Shown here in pieces: positions 1-5,836 of a DNA stretch of 7,837 nt. Source of the DNA: Methanoregula sp. Its GTDB lineage: Archaea > Halobacteriota > Methanomicrobia > Methanomicrobiales > Methanospirillaceae. The position numbers were made by a program, and so were the translations under genes. Numbering within the stretch: position 1 is the stretch's first letter; every line of letters starts with the position of its first letter. Under the pieces are notes generated by a model. It was not told the DNA's origin. It did not search any database and saw nothing but the letters and a program-made list of their open reading frames with translations. The stretch lies in NCBI GenBank assembly GCA_026394695.1, contig JAPKXT010000206.1, forward strand, positions 1 through 7,837, read 5' to 3'.

Positions 1-8
1 GACGCCAT
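1..8 (-). CDS. Possible start of a downstream gene in the mdh operon (only first codons visible)
   Basis: One base after the mdh TGA stop, the minus strand reads ATG GCG TC and leaves the window, giving Met-Ala and part of a third codon. A purine-rich GGGGGGTG (minus strand, 23-16), one mismatch from the archaeal Shine-Dalgarno GGAGGTG, ends seven bases before this ATG, inside the last codons of mdh. That spacing is right for a translationally coupled operon partner. No function can be inferred from two codons, and the ATG could also be chance. Confidence 0.4.
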
Positions 9-9
9 T

Positions 10-876
10 TCAGGACACCCCCCGGGTACAGAGGTCTTTTACAAACTGTCCCGCTTCTTTCATCTTTGCATTCTCCCATGCATCCAGGTTCCATTCCTCG
101 ATATTCAGGATGCCGTTGCGGCCAACACGGGCAGGAACTCCAATTGAACATCCCGATACTCCGTATTCTCCTTCAAGCACCGCCGAACAGGCAATCAGTT
201 CCCGTTCATCCCTGATGATGATGCGGGTAAGGTGGGCAAGGTGGAGTGCCGGACCAAAGACCGTTCCCCCCTTCCCCTTGATTACCTCCATGCTCGTACC
301 CCGCAGCTCGGCAAGAATTTCTTCCCGTAACCCGTTTTCCACCACCGGGGACAAGTTGGAAAAGAGCGGCACCTGGTGCTCGCCATGCTCCCCTAATACA
401 AAGGGAAATCCGCAAATCCCCCGGTTCCTGAGCGCAAGCCCGAACCGGGCGCTGTCCAGCTGCCCGCCAAAGCCGATGCAGCGCTCCCGATCGATACCCG
501 TCTTTTTGCAGAGTAAGAAGTTGTTTACATCCATCGGGTTTGTGACGGTAACTAAAATACCGGAAAATCCTTTGAGCAGCGCGATGCCATCGCGGATGGC
601 AGAGAGATTGGCTTCGAGCAGATCGGCACGTGTTTTTATTGAGGGGGTCCGGGGCATGCCTGCAGAAAAGATGCAGATATCTGCCTCCCTTATTTGAGTT
701 ATATCAGAACTAATAGGCAACGGGAGCCCGGTATGTTCGAGATCCAACACCTGTGCATGGAGCAGATCGCGTGCGCTGTCATAAAGTACCAGTTCGTCTA
801 TGATTCCCAGCGACGCCGCCAGATAGGCGACCTCCCCGCCGATCCTGCCGACTCCCACTACCGCCAGACGTGCCAT
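10..876 (-). CDS. mdh: Malate dehydrogenase (LDH/MDH superfamily)
   Basis: A cytoplasmic NAD-dependent enzyme interconverting malate and oxaloacetate. The 288 residues cover the whole family fold, slightly shorter than the usual 300-320. The Rossmann glycines are G8, G10 and G13, and D33 at the end of the second strand suggests NAD rather than NADP. R76 in AGMPR sits at the specificity position, where Arg indicates malate and Gln lactate. R83 is the mobile-loop Arg, D141 and R144 in LDSARF are the catalytic Asp and substrate Arg, and H164 in GEHG is the catalytic His. The C-terminal GEYG and GVPARVGRNG segments are typical. The spacing from R76 to R83 is one residue longer than in the usual PRKPGMSR-type loop. 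The ATG at 876 has no Shine-Dalgarno, but a TATA box lies about 30 bases upstream, so the mRNA is probably nearly leaderless. Malate over lactate is inferred from R76. Confidence 0.9.
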   Translation of the reverse strand: MARLAVVGVGRIGGEVAYLAASLGIIDELVLYDSARDLLHAQVLDLEHTGLPLPISSDITQIREADICIFSAGMPRTPSIKTRADLLEANLSAIRDGIALLKGFSGILVTVTNPMDVNNFLLCKKTGIDRERCIGFGGQLDSARFGLALRNRGICGFPFVLGEHGEHQVPLFSNLSPVVENGLREEILAELRGTSMEVIKGKGGTVFGPALHLAHLTRIIIRDERELIACSAVLEGEYGVSGCSIGVPARVGRNGILNIEEWNLDAWENAKMKEAGQFVKDLCTRGVS

Positions 877-900
877 TCTGATACAATATGGGTGGGCTGA

Positions 901-917
901 TAATAATAAAGGGCATC
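901..917 (-). promoter_or_regulatory. mdh promoter: TATA box with adjoining GATGCCC
   Basis: Read on the minus strand, GATGCCCTTTAT (917-906) continues into an A/T-rich TTTATTATTA (910-901). The box centre is about 30 bases before the mdh ATG, so transcription should begin within a few bases of the start codon. The GATGCCC is in the position of the TFB recognition element but does not resemble the common purine-rich form. The same 12 bases occur, inverted, at the pyrD promoter. Confidence 0.65.
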
Positions 918-962
918 AAAGCAGGTAGATTAATTTGGCAAAATTTTTTTGGTTTTTCGTGT

Positions 963-982
963 AAATGTCCACCGGTACATTT
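963..982. repeat. Inverted repeat AAATGT-(8)-ACATTT in the divergent promoter region
   Basis: AAATGT (963-968) and ACATTT (977-982) form perfect 6-bp arms around the spacer CCACCGGT. The right arm is also the first six bases of a 16-bp tandem repeat (977-1008), so the ACATTT element occurs three times in 36 bases, once inverted. This is what a transcription-factor site can look like. The function is inferred. Confidence 0.45.
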
Positions 983-1008
983 GAAAAAGTTGACATTTGA
1001 AAAAGTTG
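977..1008. repeat. Perfect 16-bp tandem direct repeat between mdh and pyrD
   Basis: ACATTTGAAAAAGTTG occurs at 977-992 and again, with no gap and no mismatch, at 993-1008. The repeat ends 35 bases upstream of the pyrD TATA box and lies about 67 bases upstream of the mdh TATA box. Its 16-bp period is about one and a half helical turns. It is noncoding and lies where an activator or repressor of either gene could bind; a chance slippage duplication is the alternative. Confidence 0.7.
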
Positions 1009-1011
1009 TAT

Positions 1012-1026
1012 TGATCCTGTTTTATC
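1012..1026. repeat. Short inverted repeat TTGAT / ATCAA upstream of pyrD
   Basis: The stretch after the tandem repeat reads TTGATcctgttttATCAA, with 5-bp arms around an 8-base spacer, about 20 bases before the pyrD TATA box. Five-base arms are common by chance in A/T-rich DNA, so this is only a weak operator candidate; the ends are approximate to a base or two. Confidence 0.25.
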
Positions 1027-1036
1027 AAAACAAAAA

Positions 1037-1052
1037 GATGCCCTTTATAATA
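1037..1052 (+). promoter_or_regulatory. pyrDK promoter: TATA box with adjoining GATGCCC
   Basis: GATGCCC (1037-1043) runs directly into TTTATAATA (1044-1052). The centre of the box is about 27 bases before the pyrD ATG at 1075, which places the predicted start of transcription at or just before that ATG. GATGCCCTTTAT (1037-1048) is the exact inverted copy of the sequence at the divergent mdh promoter (906-917). Confidence 0.7.
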
Positions 1053-1074
1053 AATAACACCTATCTCCTGATGA

Positions 1075-1962
1075 ATGGTACAACTCAGGCTTGGTCCGGT
1101 AACGGTAGGTGGCGTGGTGCTCGATAACCACCTGCTGCTCGCTGCCGGGATTCTCGGGACTACAGGATCGTCACTGGCGAGGATGCTCTCACTTGGAGCC
1201 GGTGGTGTTGTGACCAAATCAATCGGGCCTCATCCCAAAGACGGGCATGCGGGGCCATGCCTTGTCGTGCTTGAAGACGGTCTCTTAAATGCCATGGGAC
1301 TTCCCAATCCTTCAAAAGAGTTTGCAGATGAGATAACGTCTCTTGCAAAAAAACCGGTCATCGCAAGTATCTTTGGCGGAGATCCCGCCGAGTTTGCTTT
1401 AGTCGCAAGCTGGTTTAAGGACAGGGTTGCCGGGTTTGAACTGAACCTGTCCTGCCCGCATGCAGAAGGGTATGGTGCCGCAATCGGGACTGACCCGGCA
1501 CTGGTAAAATCATGTACCCATGCGGTAAGTGTGACAGGGGTCCCCACCTGGGTAAAACTTACCCCGAATGTGACCGATATCACCGAGATTGGAAAAGCAG
1601 CAGAAGCCGGGGGAGCAAGTGCCCTCGTTGCTATCAACACCCTGAAAGCCATGAGGATCTCTACCGGGATGCGTCGCCCGGTGTTGGGAAACAGGTATGG
1701 CGGTCTCTCAGGAAGTGCCATGTTCCCCGTTGCAGTCCGCTGCGTATACGAACTCTATGAATCCTGCAACATCCCTATTATCGGCTGCGGGGGGATCGCC
1801 ACGGCAGACAACGTGATCGAAATGATGATGGCCGGGGCAAGCGCTGTGGAGATCGGCAGTGCTGTCTATAACGAGGTGAAAGTCTTTGAAATTATCAAAG
1901 CTGACCTCTATAGAAAGGAGGGATTACCCTCAACCGAGATTATAGGGTGTGCCCATGGATGA
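1075..1962 (+). CDS. pyrD: Dihydroorotate dehydrogenase, class 1B catalytic subunit
   Basis: The FMN-containing catalytic subunit that oxidises dihydroorotate to orotate, the fourth step of pyrimidine synthesis, in the cytoplasm. The 295 residues form a TIM barrel of normal class-1 length. Visible elements are TKS (47-49), the orotate-binding NAMGLPN (72-78), FELNLSCPH (121-129), KLTPN (161-165), INTL (187-190), and the phosphate-binding GCGGI (237-241) and EIGSAVY (259-265). C127 is the catalytic base. Cys rather than Ser separates this from the membrane quinone-linked class 2, and the pyrK gene that follows assigns it to class 1B. The residue two after C127 is His where many bacterial enzymes have Asn. 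There is no clear Shine-Dalgarno before ATG 1075 and the TATA box is 27 bases away, so translation is probably leaderless. The stop overlaps the pyrK start by 8 bases. Confidence 0.95.
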   Translation: MVQLRLGPVTVGGVVLDNHLLLAAGILGTTGSSLARMLSLGAGGVVTKSIGPHPKDGHAGPCLVVLEDGLLNAMGLPNPSKEFADEITSLAKKPVIASIFGGDPAEFALVASWFKDRVAGFELNLSCPHAEGYGAAIGTDPALVKSCTHAVSVTGVPTWVKLTPNVTDITEIGKAAEAGGASALVAINTLKAMRISTGMRRPVLGNRYGGLSGSAMFPVAVRCVYELYESCNIPIIGCGGIATADNVIEMMMAGASAVEIGSAVYNEVKVFEIIKADLYRKEGLPSTEIIGCAHG

Positions 1963-2719
1963 CAACCTGCCCGTTCCCGTATCAATCCTGCGGGTGAAAA
2001 AAGAGACTTCCCTGATCCACACATTTGTAGTTGACCGCTCATTTGCATTTTCTCCCGGGCAGTTTGTCATGGTCTGGGTTCCGGGTGTTGATGAGATCCC
2101 GATGGCGCTGTCCTCAGAGAACACAATTACCGTGCAAAAAGCAGGTGATGCCACCAGCGCCATGTTCAATCTCGGGAAAGGTGATAAACTGGGAATACGG
2201 GGCCCGTTCGGGAACGGGTTTGCAAAAGGGGAAAAATTACTCGCAATCGCCGGAGGTGTTGGTGCCGCACCTCTTCTCCCGCTTGCCCGTGCCGACTGCG
2301 TTATGACTCTTCTCCTCGGAGCCCGGACAGAAAATGAGCTGCTTTTTGTTGACCAGCTGGATGAGTGCACGGATGTACTCATTGCTACGGATGACGGTTC
2401 ACTGGGACTGCATGGGTTTGTAACCTCACTTATGGACGACCTGAACCTCGGTATTTACGACCGGATAGCGGTCTGCGGGCCGGAAATGATGATGCGGGCG
2501 GTACTTGCGAGGGTTGAGGAAAAAGGGATTGCCCATAAAACAGAATTCTCCCTGCACCGGTATATGAAATGCGGTTTGGGAGTCTGTGGTTCGTGCTGTA
2601 TAGACCCGTCCGGTCTCCGGGTATGCCGGGACGGACCAGTCTTCTCGGGTGACCTGCTGCTTAAAAGCGAATTTGGTCATTATATGCGGGATGCAAGCGG
2701 CAGAAAAAAGCCTCTCTGA
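1955..2719 (+). CDS. pyrK: Dihydroorotate dehydrogenase electron-transfer subunit
   Basis: The FAD and [2Fe-2S] subunit that takes electrons from PyrD and reduces NAD+. It has the ferredoxin-reductase order: a flavin-binding barrel (about 1-90, with SPGQF and GPFGNGF at 83-89), an NAD-binding domain (AGGVGAAPLLPLA, about 99-111, and VCGPEM, 173-178), and a C-terminal Fe-S loop. The cluster ligands are most likely C206, C211, C214 and C224 (CGLGVCGSC, then RVC); C215 is an extra neighbouring Cys. The flavin motif reads DEIPMALS and lacks the Arg of the classic RxYS. ATG 1955 is chosen because AGGGTG (1944-1949) is a Shine-Dalgarno five bases before it; a GTG at 1949, which would add two residues, lies inside that site. 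The overlap with the pyrD stop implies coupled translation of two subunits of one complex. Confidence 0.95.
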   Translation: MDDNLPVPVSILRVKKETSLIHTFVVDRSFAFSPGQFVMVWVPGVDEIPMALSSENTITVQKAGDATSAMFNLGKGDKLGIRGPFGNGFAKGEKLLAIAGGVGAAPLLPLARADCVMTLLLGARTENELLFVDQLDECTDVLIATDDGSLGLHGFVTSLMDDLNLGIYDRIAVCGPEMMMRAVLARVEEKGIAHKTEFSLHRYMKCGLGVCGSCCIDPSGLRVCRDGPVFSGDLLLKSEFGHYMRDASGRKKPL

Positions 2720-2760
2720 CCGCGTAATTAAAAATACCCGGTATCAAACGGTATCAGGCT
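2720..2760. other. Convergent intergenic gap with CGGTATCA direct repeat
   Basis: These 41 bases separate the ends of pyrK and the histidine kinase gene. CGGTATCA occurs at 2739-2746 and 2749-2756 as a direct repeat, which cannot form a hairpin. The run AAAAA at 2730-2734 gives TTTTT on the minus strand just after the kinase stop, and a TTTT follows on the plus strand at about 2764. Both are weak candidates for archaeal U-tract termination. No stem-loop terminator is visible. Confidence 0.4.
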
Positions 2761-4218
2761 CTATTTTGTATCTTCGCCAAACCCGTAAGCGTCTTTTGGC
2801 ACCCTGATCTCAAACTGTGCACCGGTTCCCGCTTCGCCGGTCTCACCTATGGAGAGTCCCGTGATGCTTAAGATCTCTGCAGCCAGATAGAGACCATAAC
2901 CGGTATTCCGGTAATACTCACGTTTGAAAATTCCCTCTTTTACACTTTCCGGCACACCGACACCATCGTCTTTACAAAAAATCGTAACTCCCTCGCCCGT
3001 TTCCTGTGCAGAGAACCGGATTACCGTGGCGCTTTTCCCATGACGCACAACATTATCCACGAGATTAAAAAATACCTTCTCGAGTAGCAGATCTGCAAAT
3101 ATCTCAAGATTCCCCAGATCCTTTTCTACGCGGATACCACCGAGGTCGAAACCAGCGATAGCATTGCTGATGGTTATAGCAACATTCTGCCACTGGGGAA
3201 CATTTACACCGATATCCTGGTAATCGCGGGCAAACTGGATCTGCTTCTGGATCATCTGTGAGGTCTGCTCGATCTTTTTGAGATGTTCAAGAAGGGCCGG
3301 GTCAGTGACCATCTCTTCTGCAAGTGACAGGTACATACCGATGGCAGTGATCTGGTTGAGAATGTCGTGACGGGTAATAGAAGAGAGCGTGCTGAGCTTG
3401 CGGTTAGCGAGCTGGAGTGTTGCTTCAAATCTTTTTCGCTCCTGGATCTCTGCTTTGAGTCCGTCATTTGCCCGCATAAGCTCTTCGGACCGCTCTTTAA
3501 CCTTCTTCTCAAGGTCTTCCCGTGCCTTCTGGATGACCCGTTCGGCAAGTTTGCGCTCCGTTATATCAATGGCTGAACAGATGACCATATCGCCGGGAGA
3601 AAGGGATGCAGAAACAAGGAACTGGCGCACTACACCATCCTTTGTATGAAGGAGGAGTTCAATATCCCCGATTTCGGGGGTTTTTTGGATCTGGCTGACA
3701 AACATATCTCTCCTGGCAGAATCCGGAAAGATTGAATTGAGTTCCTTATCGATGAGATCCTGTCGGTCGTATCCCAGCATCTGTGCACATTTCCCGTTTA
3801 TGGCCTGGATGCGCAGGGTCAGGAGATTAAAAGTAAATATACCTGCCTGGGAATGTTCAAAGATCTCCCGGTATTTTCTCTCTTCTGCCTTGAGCCCTTC
3901 AGCAAATGAGGACGTGACAAAACCAATAGTAACAAAGATGACAAACCATCCTGTGGATACTGCGACAAGGTTCGGGTTGAAATTCCCGAAAAAATAAACC
4001 AGCACAAGAAAGATGGTGCTGATGGCAAGTGAGAAGAGCACTCCCCGGTTTGGATAGAAATTAACAAAGAGAATGATAGGCAGGAAGTAGAGGAATGGAT
4101 AGACCTCATAGATCCCGTGGGTAAGGGAAAAGATTGTAGAATAGATCGCAATGATGACGGTTACAACGATCGCAGCATCCCAGAAAATCCGGTATTTGGT
4201 AACGGCAGGAGCGATCAT
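2761..4218 (-). CDS. Membrane PAS sensor histidine kinase
   Basis: A two-component sensor kinase anchored in the membrane. Four hydrophobic helices (about 12-32, 41-54, 58-77 and 83-105) are followed by a PAS domain (about 113-220, ending in the usual SAIDITERK), a coiled coil (226-270), and a kinase core. H284 in SSITRHDILNQ is the likely phosphorylated His, in the style of methanogen kinases. The ATPase domain has the N-box FFNLVDNVVRHG (N385, N389), the G1 box DDGVG (417-421) and the G2 box GYGLYL (440-445). All needed motifs are present, so it should be active. The signal is unknown; no PAS cofactor residue is recognisable. The ATG overlaps the stop of the preceding sensor gene (ATGA), with GAGAGGAT (4228-4221) as Shine-Dalgarno. 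It is a paralog of that gene through the sensor half. No response regulator is nearby, so its partner is unknown. Confidence 0.92.
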   Translation of the reverse strand: MIAPAVTKYRIFWDAAIVVTVIIAIYSTIFSLTHGIYEVYPFLYFLPIILFVNFYPNRGVLFSLAISTIFLVLVYFFGNFNPNLVAVSTGWFVIFVTIGFVTSSFAEGLKAEERKYREIFEHSQAGIFTFNLLTLRIQAINGKCAQMLGYDRQDLIDKELNSIFPDSARRDMFVSQIQKTPEIGDIELLLHTKDGVVRQFLVSASLSPGDMVICSAIDITERKLAERVIQKAREDLEKKVKERSEELMRANDGLKAEIQERKRFEATLQLANRKLSTLSSITRHDILNQITAIGMYLSLAEEMVTDPALLEHLKKIEQTSQMIQKQIQFARDYQDIGVNVPQWQNVAITISNAIAGFDLGGIRVEKDLGNLEIFADLLLEKVFFNLVDNVVRHGKSATVIRFSAQETGEGVTIFCKDDGVGVPESVKEGIFKREYYRNTGYGLYLAAEILSITGLSIGETGEAGTGAQFEIRVPKDAYGFGEDTK

Positions 4219-5072
4219 AGATCCTCTCTTTTTGGCAATAGCGGGTGCCCGTAGAGGACCGTACTTTCAAACCGCCGGCATGCAAGGATCTCTGCCCGAA
4301 GTTTTTCGTTCATCCGTTCCAGATCTTTTGTACGCTCTTTTACCTGATGTTCAAGGTCAGCAAGAGTAGTTATGATCTCATCATCCACGATCTTGCTTCG
4401 GGTTATATCAATGACAGAACAGAGCGCCTGCCCCCGTGTCACCAGCATTGCTGAAATAATGAACCGGGATGCCGTTCCATCCTGTGCATGAAAGATTGCT
4501 TCCTGTTCTGCGTGTTTTTGTTCATGTTCCGGATCCAGCTTTACATCGTTAATGAACTGTTCCCTTGTCTCTGTATCGGTCCAGATGACGGATATTTCCT
4601 TCCCGATAAGGTCCGCCCGATCATACTTCAGCCATCGGGCGCATTTGGGGTTAATCTCCTGGATCCGCAGATCTTTTAAGTTAAAACAGAAAATCCCGTC
4701 CTGGGAATTATCCAGAATATACCTGACCCGGGTCCGTTCTTCACGCAGCCGGATAGCATACGAGGATGCTACCACCCCGATAGTGATGAAAATTGCAAAC
4801 CACGCCGAGGCAATCGCAATCAGGGTCGGGTCGGCATTCCCGAGGAGGTAAATAAGGCTGATGTACATCAGGCCTAATCCCAATGAAAAGAGCACACCCC
4901 GTTCCGGGAAAAAGTAAACAACCAGAATGATGGGAAGAATATAATAGAAAGGGTAGACATTAAAAATGCCGTTCAGGAGGGAAAAGATGGTAGTAAGGAC
5001 AGCACCGATAGATGCTGCAGCAACGATGAACAGTCGCAGCACTTCCATATTCTCAACAGATATATGCGCCAC
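4215..5072 (-). CDS. Kinase-less membrane PAS sensor protein, paralog of the adjacent histidine kinase
   Basis: About 285 residues carrying four membrane helices (about 10-32, 41-54, 58-78 and 82-104), a PAS domain (about 115-225, ending SVIDITRSK) and a coiled coil (228-270). They align almost without gaps to the sensor half of the next gene, sharing VYPF, LPIIL, RGVLFSL, DLI and VKER. At RFEST (267-271), exactly where the kinase continues towards its H-box, this protein has only 14 more residues and stops, so it has no H-box or ATPase domain. It may pair with the full kinase through the coiled coil, or be a decaying duplicate; the intact frame and the ATGA overlap favour a used protein. The start is uncertain: GTG 5072 (GGGGA six bases before, and a leader length like the paralog), TTG 5102 or ATG 5048 in the same frame. 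Confidence 0.83.
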   Translation of the reverse strand: MAHISVENMEVLRLFIVAAASIGAVLTTIFSLLNGIFNVYPFYYILPIILVVYFFPERGVLFSLGLGLMYISLIYLLGNADPTLIAIASAWFAIFITIGVVASSYAIRLREERTRVRYILDNSQDGIFCFNLKDLRIQEINPKCARWLKYDRADLIGKEISVIWTDTETREQFINDVKLDPEHEQKHAEQEAIFHAQDGTASRFIISAMLVTRGQALCSVIDITRSKIVDDEIITTLADLEHQVKERTKDLERMNEKLRAEILACRRFESTVLYGHPLLPKREDL

Positions 5073-5120
5073 TGACGGTCCCCTGCCGAACTCCCCGCTC
5101 AACCAATATCCTGGATTAGG

Positions 5121-5130
5121 TATACGTATA
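5121..5130. repeat. Perfect palindrome TATACGTATA in the sensor operon leader
   Basis: TATACGTATA is a 10-bp perfect palindrome lying between the strong TATA box (5147-5160) and the possible starts of the sensor gene. By the usual 26-base rule, transcription from that box would start at about 5127, within this palindrome. It could be a repressor site, or just part of a second A/T-rich promoter element. Confidence 0.35.
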
Positions 5131-5146
5131 ATTATTGATCTCTCTC

Positions 5147-5160
5147 CATATATTTATATA
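5147..5160 (-). promoter_or_regulatory. Probable promoter of the two-gene sensor operon
   Basis: On the minus strand, TATATAAATATATG (5160-5147) is a strong archaeal TATA box. Transcription would begin near 5127, giving a leader of about 55 bases to the GTG at 5072 or 25 to the TTG at 5102. A second A/T-rich site, AATTATACG (5132-5124), could act nearer the gene. There is no other promoter-like sequence before the kinase gene, so both sensor genes are probably cotranscribed. Confidence 0.55.
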
Positions 5161-5163
5161 CGC

Positions 5164-5180
5164 TGTGGTAAGTTGCCACA
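5164..5180 (-). other. Short hairpin between mobA and the sensor promoter
   Basis: TGTGG (5164-5168) and CCACA (5176-5180) are complementary arms around a 7-base loop. The hairpin lies 11 bases past the mobA stop and directly upstream of the sensor-operon TATA box. It has no clear U-run after it, so it may be an mRNA 3' end structure for mobA or a dyad operator for the sensor operon; five base pairs is weak. Confidence 0.3.
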
Positions 5181-5191
5181 CAAACCCCGGA

Positions 5192-5836
5192 TTATTTAAA
5201 AAATTTGTTGTCCGGTGGGGATCCCTTAAGAGAGATACAGGGTTCCGAATCAGGGGTGTTGATCCGTTCCAGATCTTCAGGTTTGTTGATGTTGGTAAAC
5301 GTCCGGAGATCAGGGTCGATAATTTTCAGCTCATCCACAGGAACGTAACGGGCAGAAAGACTCTTCACCATTGTCCGGAGCGATAGCGAATCATGATGTT
5401 CAAGATAGGCGAGGAGAGTTGTCCTCCGGTAGACTGCGTGAAGGGGTTCAAGCATATCGGGGTTCCAGCTGGGTATCACCGCATCATAATCTTCGATGCA
5501 ATCGAAAAGGTGCGTAATGACCGCCGGATTAATACAGGGCATATCGCAGGCAGAGACAAAAATCAACTCTCCCTGTGCAGCAAGGGTTCCGGCATGAAGC
5601 CCGCCAATAGGTCCAATCCCTTTACGGACGTCGGTGATACACCGTGTTCCCGTGATCTCATGGAACCGTTTGCATTGTTCAGGATCACGGGCAACGAGAA
5701 TTATCTCATCGACCACCTCATGGAGCGAATCGACAAGCCGCTCGATAAATGTCCTGCCGTGGTACGTGAAAAAATACTTTTCCTGCCCGTTTGCACGCCG
5801 TGCCTCGCCACCGACCAGTACCACTGCTGACCTCAT
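5192..5836 (-). CDS. mobA: Molybdenum cofactor guanylyltransferase
   Basis: Transfers GMP from GTP to molybdopterin cofactor to make the guanine-dinucleotide form, in the cytoplasm. The 214 residues have the MobA nucleotidyltransferase signature: LVGGEARRANGQEK (7-20), with K20 at the nucleotide-binding Lys, then KGIGPIGGLHAG (72-83), ACDMP (96-100) with D98 as the probable metal ligand, EPLHAVY (130-136), and a C-terminal TFTNINKPEDL (179-189). The last 20 or so residues are a hydrophilic tail. Methanogens use this cofactor in formylmethanofuran and formate dehydrogenases, but none is encoded here. GGAAG (5848-5844) precedes ATG 5836 by seven bases. The gene stands alone, 91 bases after the alkyltransferase gene. 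A related nucleotidyltransferase, such as CofC or MocA, is less likely given the whole motif set. Confidence 0.9.
   Translation of the reverse strand: MRSAVVLVGGEARRANGQEKYFFTYHGRTFIERLVDSLHEVVDEIILVARDPEQCKRFHEITGTRCITDVRKGIGPIGGLHAGTLAAQGELIFVSACDMPCINPAVITHLFDCIEDYDAVIPSWNPDMLEPLHAVYRRTTLLAYLEHHDSLSLRTMVKSLSARYVPVDELKIIDPDLRTFTNINKPEDLERINTPDSEPCISLKGSPPDNKFFK

Noticed and set aside
110..697. Plus-strand open frame of 195 codons inside mdh
   Set aside because: It is antisense to a gene with all catalytic residues intact, has low-complexity Ser/Pro/Arg composition and no family resemblance.
944..957. T-rich run as a terminator between mdh and pyrD
   Set aside because: The flanking genes diverge, so no transcript is expected to end there on the plus strand; it is simple A/T-rich promoter DNA.
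888..1127. Plus-strand open frame across the mdh-pyrD gap
   Set aside because: It runs through the promoter repeats and TATA box and into pyrD in another frame; no ribosome site and no protein-like composition.
1230..1721. Minus-strand open frame of 163 codons inside pyrD
   Set aside because: A shadow of pyrD; its Ala/Ser/Pro-rich composition follows from the antisense codons.
1930..2382. Minus-strand open frame of 150 codons inside pyrK
   Set aside because: Antisense to the flavin and NAD domains of pyrK, low complexity, no motif.
4215..4275. Frameshift or sequencing error as the cause of the short sensor gene
   Set aside because: Fewer than 20 codons separate RFEST from the next gene start, so no frame there can hold an H-box and ATPase domain.
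5393..5830. Plus-strand open frame of 145 codons inside mobA
   Set aside because: Antisense to a gene with the full MobA motif set; its Cys-rich look does not form any recognisable pattern.
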